Source: Setaria digitata
Taxonomy: Eukaryota > Nematoda > Chromadorea > Rhabditida > Setariidae
DNA: 64,000 bases
Assembly (NCBI GenBank): GCA_003640385.1
Contig: RCAB01000165.1
Location: forward strand, 1 to 64,000
Reading direction: 5' to 3'
This document shows positions 14,021-26,600 of the stretch, in pieces. Every line of letters starts with the position of its first letter. Position 1 is the first letter of the stretch. The position numbers were made by a program, and so were the translations under genes. The notes beneath the pieces are model-generated. The model ran no database searches, had not been told where the DNA came from, and saw nothing but the letters and a program-made list of their open reading frames with translations.

Positions 14021-17000
14021 TCAAAGATCAATTCTTAAAGCCGATAAAGCATCAGGATGTGTTGCTGCATAGTCGGCCGATATTTGGGCTGACTGCACCT
14101 CGTCAACCGGTTTATTGGTTGCTGATAACTTTGGTCGTTTCGGTGCTATCACATCAGTATTCTCAATCGACTGTCTTGATTTTGACAATTTCAACATCTC
14201 CATTCGTAATTTCTCCAATATTGCATTATTTGGCTCCAATACTGAGCTCTCCTTGGTACGATTCCCTTTAGAAAACAATATAAAAAACTTAAAAAAATCA
14301 TGAAAAAATTTTGTCCATCCCACAAAAGTTTCTAAATGAACTAAAAAATACTTACCCTGCAATTTGATTATACTCTGTCGACTTTTTCGTGCTTCTTGTT
14401 GCTTTTGTTGTGTTCCATGTCCGTAAAGACGTATCAGAGAACCCCAAGTATCCAGCTTAAAACCGAAATTCTAGAATTTCACAAAAATCTAATTTTTCAA
14501 ACTAAAAAAGTCCCCAACCCATCATCACCCAGTTCTATAGTAGCAGAACTTGGACAAAACAAACTTATCCAATTCTACTAGTAGTGTTTTTTACCTGATA
14601 AAGTTCCTAATTCGATCATTTCAACAGTTAAATCCACAGTTTTATTTTATCCATATGAACCCCTGAGATCTCTTGTTTAGAGGACTATTATGGAATCAGT
14701 GTAAATTTTGTACAGTGCAGACAAAAAATTACGACTAGTAAACAAGGAAACTAATCGAATAAATCCTATTCATAAAAAAAAAATTTTTACTTTTTATAAT
14801 AAATCGCTGCTAACAATGAACTAAATTTTTTGCTGTTCAAATTTCATGGAAAAATTTCAAATTTTCATATAACTATTGACATTAGGATGTAATTTTTTGA
14901 GCATTGCTTGCGATGCTTTCTGTTTGCCTTCACGTTTATTTGCGCATATAACCGAAACACGATGTTTGCCGACGTCCATGTCAAACTGATGACGCTGGTG
15001 TTTGACCCGCACGGAATGAACCTTTATCTCTGTGTCGCCGTATGCTGCATTCCGTTTTAGACATTCCTGGAATTTTCTCCTCTTTGTAAGGCAAAATGAA
15101 GTGTCGGAAAAGCAAACTGATCACTGTGTATGAACAACTGTAATAACAATATTTCAGACCATTCCAGTGGCGTTACTAAACTGATAAGAACTAATAAACT
15201 ATCACTATATTTCCAAAGAAAAGTTTCAAAGGACTAAACCTGAAGTTTCATAAAACGGAAGACACTTGGGTTGAATTTGAAATCATAGGGAAAATGCCAA
15301 ATTTTAAAGCTGATTTTGAAGATTTATAAAATCTAACAAACTCAAGAGCTAAGACTGAAACTTTAAAGAATAATAAATTCTAAATAATGGATTTGAATGT
15401 GTAGAAAATATTCCATAACAGTAAAATTTAAGATCTCATGAACCTGCAGAATTTCAAAAATAAAATGAGATTTGAAAATTTCCGAAAAAAAAATTTAATA
15501 GGTATGAAATTCATGAGTTGGATTCCAAAGAAAAAATCCGAAAAAGAAAGCACTAAATACCAAGATAATCTAAAAATATTAAAAAAAAATTAAAGAGCAA
15601 GAATGTCACTTCATCACTTTCACTTGTGTAATACTATTGGCCACTAACATGCGCAACTATTTGAAAGTTAAGATTTAATTTAACAAATTAACTTGAAGTA
15701 ACAAATATGGTGATGGTTGGCCAGCTCTGGCTGACAAATCAAATATTCGTGAATCCTCTATTGGCAACATATCAAATAGAGCAACTGCATCCTCCTTATC
15801 GCTTTCTGCATCATCTTTCCTTAAAAAATTGAAACTGCAGCCTAATATGCTTAAATTTACAGCTTCCCAGAATCAAAAGAAAAAAGAAAAAAAAGTGAAA
15901 AAAGTGGAAAAATAAAATTAAAACAAGCTATTTCGACTGGTAATTCATATTGTGATATTAATTGGTAGTAATCTTATAGCCGAAATGAACAATATTTTGA
16001 GGATGTGTTGACGTGTCAGATTACACTAACAATTCTCATAAGGGAAGAGCAGTAGAAAAGGTGGAGCATTACCAGATGTCAGTTTAAATGAGAAAATCGA
16101 AAAAAGAAACTTAATAAAGGAATACAATTTTGACAAAAAAAGTGTAAAGCACAATGCAAAGTAGTCAGAAAAAATGCCATTAAAAACCAATCATAACTTA
16201 ATGCAAAAACTAGTTAAAGTACTCAAAACCATATCTGGAACTAAAATAATGAAATCCGAACATAATGTTTTCTTTAACGGCAAGAGAACTTACACTTTTT
16301 TATCGCTTATAGCAATGCCCTCCGGATCAAATTCCACATCTGGTATTAAAACTTTCAAGGCATTTCGTGCGGCATCAAGTTTTGCAGTTTTTTTACTATT
16401 TCCACAACCCGTTCCAAGAACCACAAAATCAGCATCTAAATAAACTTAAGAGTAGATTTCACTTTTCCTATCCATAACTTTGATCAAATAATAAGTTTAT
16501 TCAATTAATAAAAATTAACCTCTGAAATAAAAGCGAAACGCGGATGACCGCTAAACTCATATTTGAATCTCATGAAGTATGCAGCCACTGAATTGATATG
16601 GCATTTAATAAGTGATTTTAAATGTTCAGGCTGATAATCCTCATTCAATAAATTCCACTCAGCTTAATATCTTTCAAACGCTTACCATAATCATAGTTTG
16701 ACAATTGCTCAACTGACATATATATCCCATCAATCTCAATCAAAATGTCCAGGAGCTCTGTTTCCAGTAAAAATTTTTAGGTGAGAAATATTGTTACTTT
16801 TTCTCGATTAAATTTAGTAAGAAAATTTAGGTCCTAAAAAACTAATGGAAGTGAGAAATTTCACGTATTACTGTCGAATTTTACAATAATTTTACCTGGT
16901 GGCTCTCCATGTTCTTGTAAACGTTGTTCCCGTCTTTGTTTTTCTTGTAAAAGCATTAATTTCTCTTTAACACTCGTTGCACAAAGTACGCGGTTATTCA

Positions 17001-20000
17001 AATTCATTTTCAGACGCGCTGTACATCCATAAGGCAGTGAAGAGTTTCTAAAAAAGAAATCATCGTTTTTGAAGATGAAATCTTTCTTATTTATTTACCT
17101 TTTAAGAATCCGATTGTAAAGTAAGAAAAAAATTCAATTATTGCAGATTGAGATATCCCTACCGAAAACAAACATTAAACTTTTTTATCAATTACAACTG
17201 ACACAACAAGAATCAATATCGAACGACCAATTTTTCAAATCATTTAATACCTTGTCTCGGAGAAATGATAATTGATAGTGCTTTTCAAAACTTTCTGCAC
17301 ATATTCATGCAATACACTGACCGATGTTTTGCCTTGTGGATTAAGGAAAAATCCGCGGTGCTGAGGCTTTAAATTTGCTTCCAATGCAGGCACAGTAATC
17401 AGTTTCACATTTGATGGTAACGCTACAAGAAATGAGTAATAAATACTTATTAAGAACGAAAATTCTATAAGTACTATAATTACTCATAAAGGACCCATTA
17501 CTGTTTATAAAAATTATAAAAAAACTAATTCCAACAGAAAGTTCAGTTAAAAGTATCCAGGATGTTCAAACGAAGTAAGGAGGGCATAGAAATGTCATAC
17601 ACAACAATAAGATGACTGCAAAAGTGAAGGATGGTAGCCTGAACTTCGAATAATAAAGCGTGGGAAAGCAGATGACGTCTTTTTCGAGAGCAGTAAGTAC
17701 TTTCATTTTATGCATGCATTTCTATAGCCTAGAACTGAAAATAAATTTTAAAAAAGAAAGCGTGAATCATACCAGGACGACCGACTGAAAGCTCAATGGA
17801 GGATGCATTCTTTCCAAGTCTCCCAGCTTCAGCAAGTTTACGTTGCCGATGAAAATTCCGCGTAGCAGCCCATTTGTTAAATCGATATGTCTTAAAGATA
17901 AACACTATGTATCGAAAATAGTAAGACGTACTGTAGCATACTATCCCCAGAAAACTAATTCACCTGAATTTTTTTGAATTTAAATACAGCCTTTGCATAA
18001 TCATGTAAGGCTTCTGTATCAAGCTGACGTTCTTTGAAGTCTTCAGCAGTCTGAAATTCTGATGAAATTTTTAGTTTAAAAACAAAAAAGTTTCATGATT
18101 TTGGTTTTTTTACTCTACTTCATTTCCACCACTTGAATTCACAATTTATAAAGTATTGTTAGAACTTTTACTCGAAAGATACGCTATACCACACAAATCC
18201 TTTCAAGTAAGCGTTCTTCTGTTTAAGACTTCATCTTCTCAAAGACTATAAAATAAAAAAAGTTTCAATGACCGTGGAAAATAGTACTGCACCCTGTATC
18301 AAAAGGAGGATAAAAGTTTCTCAATGTTCTCTAATCTATAATGTTTAAATATTAAAGTGGTATCAAATATTTCAACCTTTCATTTTTCATGATAACCAGC
18401 TAATCAGCTTACAGAGAAAATTATCGTGAATTTGGAGAAAAAAATGATTCCAAAAGAATTTTCTATAAAAAAATTGCAAGATTACCTGAACTTTCGTACC
18501 AGGTGCTTGAAGCCGTGCCATTACCAGCGCGGAATCTTCAACTCCACCATCACCACTTTGTACATTGACTGATTCGGAAAGTGCATTTTGCAGCGCAGCT
18601 GCACTTGCTGCAGCACCTTCTTCTACTTCTTTGAGTACCCGTCGTTGATGCAAACATGGAATAGCGGAAATCGGCACATTATGATGTCTCACGCTACCAG
18701 GGCCAATAAAATATGGCCGTGAGAATGTACAAACCCGTGTAGATTTATGCTACAACAACAGTATCAGTTCAAAAAAAAAAATGAATCTTCTCTTGTGAAT
18801 ACTGCAATCATGTAATATAATTCACAAGAAAATCTTAACTACTAGCAAGTAAAAAAAAAAAAAAAAAGACTGGCGTGAAGGAAACTCTTTATGACGAAAT
18901 TATGAAGTATGATTAACTAAGGATTGCTGCAGTTTACTTGTCAAAAAAAAAAAAAAAAGAAAAGAAAAGATTAAGATCAATTCAAGGATTTCTCGGACAT
19001 ATTTTTTAAAAAGAAAATATGCATTAATGATACAGGATAAACCACTGACCAAATAAATAGGGAGACCACTACTATGGGTCACTTCCACCCATCCTTCTGG
19101 CAACACATCAAAATAATCTGTTCCACGATATGCCAAAACTATCTTCTCCCGCACTTCACCATCCTCTGGTACAATTACTTTACCCGTTTGAGCATCCTCT
19201 ACCGGTTTTTCCAGCAGCAGATCGATATCTTCGCCATCATCATCGTCTCTGCAAATTTTTTTTTTTTTTTTTTTTGCTTTATTTGGGACATCAACGACAA
19301 ATAAATATTACTTCCAATTCTTGGAGTATACTATGTAATTAAGAATTTCAGTAAATGGAATGAATCATGAAATAATAATAAACTAACGATAAAAATGTAT
19401 CTTTCTCATCCTTATTACTTCTTTCACCTGCTCCATTTAATTCACTGCCGCTGTCTTCAGCTGGAATAAATCACTGTAATGTAAAAAAAAAATGAATTTT
19501 TATGATGTATCATAATACAAAAGCGGTTAAGCAAATATGAAAGCATAGCAGCAATAATATTGTATAATCGAATTTTTTTTAATAAACCAGGAAAATATTA
19601 ATATGTAGGCAACGAAAACCGCATGGCGTAAATCATCGGCGGCTTAATTAGTAGGAATATTTGAATACTAGATTCATATAACCTTCTTTTTTGACAAGTT
19701 AGTGCAACTAATACAGGAAGACACGTTGCACAAAAATACTGAAATAGTTCCATTTAAAATGAAAAAAAAAAGTCACTTTTTCTTAATTAACCACTAGAAT
19801 GAGTGGATATCTCCGTAATTTGGTAACTAAAAAAATTATCAAACTGTCTCGACAATTAGACTATTCACCTGGTCGTGATAAGCTTCTACTCCGCTCATCA
19901 GCTTCTTCCGAATTCTGCTCTTCCAGCAATGCATTATCATCATTTGCTGAGTTCACTTCATTTGTTGGCAAAAACTGAAGCTGCGGTGGAGGTGGCGGCA

Positions 20001-21612
20001 ATGGTGGAGTGGATGGAGGTGGAGGAGGTGGTGGTGGCAGCGGCACTAATTTTTCTGGAATAATAGCAAAACTGTTTCCCGCACTCTTAGATGAGATAAT
20101 ATTTCCCATGTGGATGCTGACAGAGTTAACAGCTTCATCCTGAAATTTGGCACTTACAAGATGAACAGCATAAAAGTTAGGATTGCTAGTTACGTAGTAG
20201 GAGTTAAAATAAATTGAATTAACAAGGATGATCAAAATCAAACGACAGGTCATTCAAAACACAACCAATGTAAAGCGCAATAATGAATAGTGATGGACAG
20301 TTTTGACTTATTTCAAATTTTTTTCTTTTGTTTTTCCTTTGGCAGCACATTGATTTAAGTAGCAAAATTTAGCGTTCTTAGCATAAACTGCTTTAAACAA
20401 TAAAATGATTGCCTTATACAAATTGAGAATAAGATAAAGAAAAAACTTAATTTTTTTTTTTTAATAAAAGAAGATATTGATTTATATTTTCCTCAACTTT
20501 TTAATAATTTACAAGAGTGTACCACTTCTCAATCATAGCTTCTTCGCTATACGTAGTCTTTTGTCCAGTGAATGTAATAACTATTTTTGTCATCGCTTAA
20601 GACACAATAAAATTTTGGCTGCCATGGAAAGTGCATCACAATATGCAGTGAAACTTAGCGCTACTTTAAATTCTACATTTATCATTCCTTACGAAAGAGA
20701 ACGTGAAACATATAAAGCTAATAATTTCCTATGAAATGTTAGAAAGAGTAAACAAACCTTTCCAGTGCTGTTTCCTATTGAACCTATTAAAGTACTCAAT
20801 GAAATTTCTTCCATTCTTTCGTCAATCTGAAAAGTAAACTGGAGTATAACAATTCTCCTTTACCGACTAGGAAATCTCTTAATGAATCTTAGAAGCTAGA
20901 GGAAAACAGGACGTAAAAAGATTTGAAAACTTTAACCTTAATACCAACTATTAATAGAAATAACTTAGAGAAAAAATACTTATTACCTATTGTTACTGAC
21001 TGATCATGTGCATAATCAGTTCGAGATCTTGGAAGATTAGGTGCGCGCAGAAATTCCGAGTTTTATTAAAAAGGAAAGAAATGGATCGAATGAGCTAATA
21101 AATAATACCGGCTTATCATCTATCTTCGTGCTACATACAGTTCCAGTTTCCGGTACTTTTGTTATGACTATTTCTTCAGTTTCTGAACGTGTACTCAATC
21201 TTTTCGATTTATTTTCTGTGCTAGTTGCTTCCAATGGCTGCCCCGATTTATGTCGAAAAATATTTTGATGCGAATTCTTACAAGCTACTACCGAAGTACC
21301 CGAAATCCAAGCGCTATACTCTTTCCCATTCGGTTTTTTTATTATACTGCTGCAACTTGGCTGTTCAGGAACTGAAATCTTTGGAACCTTTTCGTTGGCA
21401 CATTTATTCATTACTCGAGAATTCGGGCGCTTTTCAGTTTTTCTGATGGCCCTCGACTGGCATTTGTCTTTTTCAAGATATTTCGGTATTTTTCGATTGT
21501 TATTAGATGATTCCAATGGTGTGTTCGCATTCAGTTGATCGATTTGCTCCCGCAGTTGTTCACGTAACTCTAACAGCTGTTCAAGTTTTACATCTTCTGG
21601 GATATCCTCCAT
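14021..21612 (-). CDS. pash-1: Microprocessor subunit PASH-1 (DGCR8/Pasha ortholog)
   Basis: Nuclear double-stranded-RNA-binding partner of Drosha in primary microRNA cropping. Exons from the start codon: 21612-21109, 20826-20758, 20139-19869, 19460-19388, 19248-19050, 18749-18486, 18050-17964, 17890-17773, 17422-17251, 17047-16896, 16757-16686, 16630-16520, 16435-16294, 15819-15693, 15066-14881, 14455-14356, 14265-14021; about 963 residues. The N terminus is charged, with a poly-proline run near residues 222-245. A WW domain (LPEGWVEVTHSSGLPIYL, then TRVCTFSRPYF) spans about 355-390, followed by the diagnostic PCLHQRR heme-domain segment, a split dsRBD1 (FFLNPQGKTSVSVLHEYV, then GTGCGNSKKTAKLDAARNAL), and dsRBD2 (ECLKRNAAYGDTEIKV ... 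KHRVSVICANKREGKQKASQ). A C-terminal basic and leucine-rich tail (WGSLIRLYG onward) matches the Drosha-binding end of DGCR8. Splice phases agree everywhere except on both sides of 16520-16630. Family assignment is secure; exons 11-13 are provisional. Confidence 0.93.
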
Positions 21613-21640
21613 CAGCAATGATGCATCACACCTGAAACTG
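21613..21640 (-). promoter_or_regulatory. Probable trans-splice acceptor and 5' UTR of pash-1
   Basis: On the minus strand a CAGTTTCAG acceptor ends at 21632, 19 bases before the ATG at 21610-21612. No convincing upstream coding exon is seen, so a spliced-leader acceptor is the simplest reading. The frame is open back to the acceptor, so an upstream coding exon cannot be excluded. Confidence 0.45.
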
Positions 21641-23046
21641 TAGTTTAAATTTTATTCAAACCTTACAATTAATCTGAAGATCTGGTCCAAAATAAAACTG
21701 AGAAACTTCCTTTTCAAACTCGACGATCCGGAAAGCATCAAAATGAATGACAGGAAATGTAACAAACACCTCTGTCGAATGAATTGCAAACGTAGAACAG
21801 TTCGACGGATTTGTTCGCATAATTCCTGTCATCTGATGCTTTGCAATCTTTGTTTCTTTTTAATTTCAAAAATAATATAAACTTTAGTTTTAAAAATAGT
21901 AATGAAATGAGAGCTGTTGGTCGGATGCAAACTCTAGATCCTGCACAATTAGCTGTTGATAGGCTTTTGCATTACCACTGTTACTCTCAAGTTACTACTA
22001 CTACACATGGATAGTGATTCTGGTTCCTAGAAAGGGTGACAAATACTACTGAAAACTTTATAACATCTCATTTCTCGCACTAATTACTGAATATTTTCTG
22101 TATCACTCTCACTTGAAATAACTTATAATTAGTGGATAACTATTAATAAGTGGTTTCCACTCTCAAACGGAAACAATTCTTACATATTTTTACCTACCGA
22201 AGACATATCCTTCTAGACATAAGACATATCCTTCTCTTCTAGTTATATCCTTCTCTATGTTGTGGAAGAAAAGCTGTATTTTCAGACTTAAGCTGATACA
22301 AATCTCATTAACTAAACAATTCTGGTTAAGGAAAACTCAGTTTCCCTTAAAAAAAATCGTCGTTTTCGATCCAAATTTTGAAAATTTTGCCGTGAAACTG
22401 AATAAAAAAACGAAACAAATCTTCTTTGCCAGGGTGCTGTAATTTCCAGAACAATAATTAATTCTACTTACCTATCGCTACGATATCGTTAATTACGTAC
22501 TACTGTCTCTTTAACTACAAACATCTTTACGTGATCTTATCGTTACTCTTCCATTACAGCATTACATGTTACCCTGAATCATCCGTTATCCTGTAATTTT
22601 AGCAGTGCTATGAAAAAAATACACTATATTTCTTCCATTCCCAAGCTCTTTGTCGCATAATATTGAACTTTACCGATATTTAACTCTCAGTGCTATGAAA
22701 CTTTACTCCAACAGATACAAGTTTAAAGCTTTTGAGATGATTTCCGAGTTCAAACTGCAGTACTTTTTGAAAAAATTGAAATTACATTGTGTGAAAATAC
22801 TTTTAAATTGAGTAGCTCAAACCGACAAAAAAGATTCAAAAATCTTTGGATTTTACGATAAAATAGGCGAAGTAATGAAAAAAAAAAGAAATATAAAAGG
22901 GAAAAAAACAAGGTACTCGTAATAACTCGTTCTGCATTACTGTGGAATATAAAATTTTGAGGAGGGAATCGAAGTATGCAAAAAAAAGTAGCTCTGTGTA
23001 AGGTAATTTGGTAAGTATAATTTTGATTTTTACAATACAACAGGAA
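21641..23046. other. 5' flank of pash-1
   Basis: Presumed promoter region of pash-1 (minus) and possibly of the candidate ORF at 23047. Short repeats of a CATATCCTTCT unit occur near 22205-22255. No recognisable coding exon. Confidence 0.4.
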
Positions 23047-23280
23047 ATGAGAACGACAGCTAAAATGCATCCCCATATTTCCGCCTCAATTCGTGTACAC
23101 TTCTTTAAAGGATTGTATCAAGATGTGGTTGACCGAACTGATAACCGAAAGAAATGTAGCAAACTACAGAAAAAAAGACCGGAACCGATCCCCAACGCTT
23201 CCTTCAATTTCATTACAGCGCTGCAATTCAGTGACTCCGAAGCATCAGCAGCTGACACAAATAGTACTAAAGTGAAATAA
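23047..23280 (+). CDS. Unrecognised small ORF, 77 codons (tentative)
   Basis: An ATG-led frame begins MRTTAKMHPHISASIR and ends in a Ser/Ala/Asp-rich tail before a TAA at 23278-23280. It is clearly GC-richer and less low-complexity than the surrounding DNA, and a possible acceptor (ATACAACAG) lies just 5' of the ATG at 23034-23042. There is no signal peptide, membrane segment or known motif. It lies head-to-head with pash-1. It may be a small lineage-specific gene, an exon of a larger gene, or chance. Confidence 0.2.
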   Translation: MRTTAKMHPHISASIRVHFFKGLYQDVVDRTDNRKKCSKLQKKRPEPIPNASFNFITALQFSDSEASAADTNSTKVK

Positions 23281-23440
23281 TCACTGTAAGATGCTTAAAT
23301 ATTTTTACAGCTATAAATCCGTAAATTTCCTATCACTTAGGTCACTAATTATCTTAGTAAAGTTCAGAAGTAACAAACTTTGTGCTTGATCACTGGAAAC
23401 GAGTCTTTAGCTTATCGAGGAAAAAATCATCACCTACCAC

Positions 23441-23652
23441 CTGTTACGCTGTTTCCAAATGTAGAACGTAACATGTTTTGCGCTCTATCCAGATGTACAG
23501 CATCAACTGTATCCAGATGTCAGAATTTTGAGCATCACTTGTTACGCTGTATCCAGATGTCAGAATTTCGAGCATCACTTGTTACGCTGTATCCAGATGT
23601 CAGAATTTCGAACATCACTTGTTACGCTGTATCCAGATGTCGAGCAGTAGCA
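23441..23652. repeat. 40-bp minisatellite
   Basis: Three near-identical 40-bp units (23511-23550, 23551-23590, 23591-23630) plus a partial unit at 23631-23640. Each contains ATCCAGATGTCAGAATTT and ends GTTACGCTGT. Degenerate partial units extend upstream to about 23441. Since 40 is not a multiple of 3, each unit is read in a different frame by the 99-codon plus-strand frame crossing it, which argues against coding. Confidence 0.85.
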
Positions 23653-26600
23653 TCGGTTACGAAAAATGGATCATACTGATAGTTTTAGCAGTTCTAGTAG
23701 TGAAAAATGATCTGAATAATTTGATATAAGTTGAAAAAGATTGCCGAATTTAAATCTCCATTCATTCAATAGATCATTGCTTTTACATGCTGAATTGATT
23801 GTTGTCATTTCTGAATTGTTTTCTGCCTGAAATCAGAAAGTAATTTTAATACTAGTTGTTCCTCACTTTAGTTGCTAGTTGTTGACCATTTTCCACTGCT
23901 ACTATTATTATAACAAAACGGAAAGCATTTTAGGATAATTAAAATTTAAAATAGCACGAAGAAATAATGGTCAGGTGGATTATCACTGTTAAGAAGGTAC
24001 ACCTGATCAGTTCAGCGTCCTGGTATTTTCTTGCAGGATGATAATTTCTACATATAAAAGTTATCTTTTCATTCATTCGTATTTCTTAATATTACTAATG
24101 TATTTATCTCTTTCTTTGCACTTTTCACATTGTGTTATTTATTAAGAAAATATAGTGAAAATATAAATTTTGTTCGCATTCTTTTTGCTTTAGAAAAAAA
24201 TCACTAAAAATAATAAATAACTGATAGAGAAAAACATTGAATTTTAATATGAAATTTTTACAGAAATAAGAGATAATCTTGTTACACATACAATTAATTC
24301 AGCTTTTATTTTTGTTTTTTGTTTTTTTTGACTTTAAAGCTAAATCAATTACTTCTAGCGAATCTATGTCATAGTTTTAATTTTCTTGCCTTCCCCTAGG
24401 TAGCAAAAATTTGATTAGCCTAATTGCATTAAAAGCATAGTATTAATGAAGTTTTGTTTTGCGCTCCATATGTAAATGACTAGTTAGTTGGAATCATTAT
24501 GTCAACAAACTGGCGTGGCATTTTTGTGAATTGTAGAAGGCTATTGTTGCTGTTTAATGCTATTAAAAAAAAAAAAAAAAAAAAAAGAAAAAAACAAAAG
24601 AAAAAAGAAAAAAAGGAGTAGAAAAAAGTAGAGAGAGGGAAATGGACCTTATAATAATGTCAGCCTAGCACATACTTCAAGGCCATAATGAATTTCGTCC
24701 ACGGACGGTTTCGGAATTTGCATTCCCTTGGCTAGTGTTATTTGACTATTCCGATTTGATGATGCTTGTCAATTTTTCAATATTTTATTCGTTTCTTATT
24801 GTTCTATTAATTTTTCCATCTCATTTTTATCCTTTCGAAAATTTCTTTTTTACTTTAACATTTCAAACTGGAATAAATTACCTTAAGTTAAACGACATTT
24901 ATTTGATCAGGAAATCAATCAATCAAAAGTAATATGGTAAGATCAAAAATTGCAACTTGCTGTATCGATAAATACCGACTTTAAAAGGAATAAGTATATG
25001 AAGTGGATAAAAAGAATTATTTATTGATGAATTGAGTGGGAAAAGTTAATATGAATTAGCACATAAATTCATCACCTGAAAATTACACTTATTTGGCATC
25101 TATTTCTTCATCTTAAAACAATAATGATTCTTAATAATTAGTAATGAGTAATAGTATACTCGCATAATTTTTGTATAACTAAACTGCTACTTGTAATTGA
25201 ATAAATTGAATTACAGAATCCAGCTGAGACAATTCAATCTTCAGAAAATCATTTTTTTTCCCTTTTCCTCTTCACTTCTATACTCCTATTCTGAGTTTGC
25301 TGGAATAATTCTGGTCCTACTGAAAATCGCTTTTTAAACTGTTGGTCTTTTGAGTGAATTCCGTAAAATTATATCATCACTGTATGATCAAACAAAAGAA
25401 ATGTTTTTTTTTTCTTTTTCTATCCTTACTAAAATCCTTAAATCAAATTGCACACCATGGTGTTTACTGATACCTTCATTATATCTTTAGAATTAGGGCC
25501 CCAAATTGGCCCTTTGTCAGCACTCCGTCTTTTCACAGCTAGGATGTTGCAATCAAAACATGTTTTTGCTTAGTCAAACTGGTTCTAAATCTTATCTAAT
25601 GAAAACAACTGCATTTTATGATATCCATGCATAACTAAATCCAGTCTTCTTTTTTATTTCAATGTCTGGCTTCTGATTTTCGAGCCATTTTTAAATGTGT
25701 TATGAATTAGACCAAATTACATTGCATCGTGCGCAATCTGTCCATAGCTCACTACTGACAGGTAGGTATCTTTCTTCCTGGCTTGCTTCCAACCAACAAG
25801 TTTTAAAACAAAATATATTACCTTCGATTCTTTTAAAATATTTCATCTATGGAATCAATCAGTCCTTTCATTGTTGCTCATTTTCATTGTTTTGAGAGGA
25901 GCAATAATTTTTCGGGAATTAAAATCAAACAAAGAAATTTTAACTGATCAGAAAATGGTTTTTGCTTCTGTATGCTTCAAGGATGGTGCCTAATTTACTT
26001 TGTGATTTAGTTCTAGTCTCCAAGAATCTTCATATTTAAATCATTCATCATGAATTCTCTGAAATGATTCTAAGTCACAATTTTAATACTGAAACAACAA
26101 ATTGGGGAAATAACCATCCTAATATCATTCTTACTTGCTCAAATTCATTCTCAATCATATATCGTTTTACAGTCAGAATGAGTGAAATGTATCTTATTAA
26201 AAAGAAGTGGAATATATATCTAAATTTGAATCTCAGCAATTTCTATTTCTAAATCTTTTCTCATAAAAAATCGAATGCATTTATGATTAGTTTCATTATT
26301 CCTTATTCTGAAAAAAAAAAAAGAAAAAAAAAAACCCTTCAAAAATAATATTAATTCCTACCACTTTTACTATTTTTCAACTTATTATGAAAATTTGCCT
26401 CACCCTTTTTTAATGCTTTATTGAGCCTTTTACTACTTCTTCATTAGCTAACGATTACATTTCCATTCAGTTTCAGTTCCTTTGTCCGTGCAGCAAATGA
26501 CTAAATTCTTAAAATATTCAGAAATTATTGAATTGTCTTTTCGTCAAATTTAATGATTAAATTTATCTTATTAAAATCTAGAAATTAAAAATTATTAAAT

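Noticed and set aside
13695..14031. 109- and 92-codon hydrophobic minus-strand frames
   Set aside because: They overlap the pash-1 stop and its expected 3' UTR in other frames, are T-rich low-complexity, and lack ATG or splice support.
16631..16685. A 23-nt intron (GTAAGC...TTAAG) that would restore the upstream pash-1 frame
   Set aside because: Far shorter than known functional introns, and it would discard sequence that itself looks coding. A sequence error or small deletion is more likely.
23511..23640. Short regularly spaced repeats suggesting CRISPR
   Set aside because: Units are contiguous 40-bp tandem copies without unique spacers, in a eukaryotic genome.
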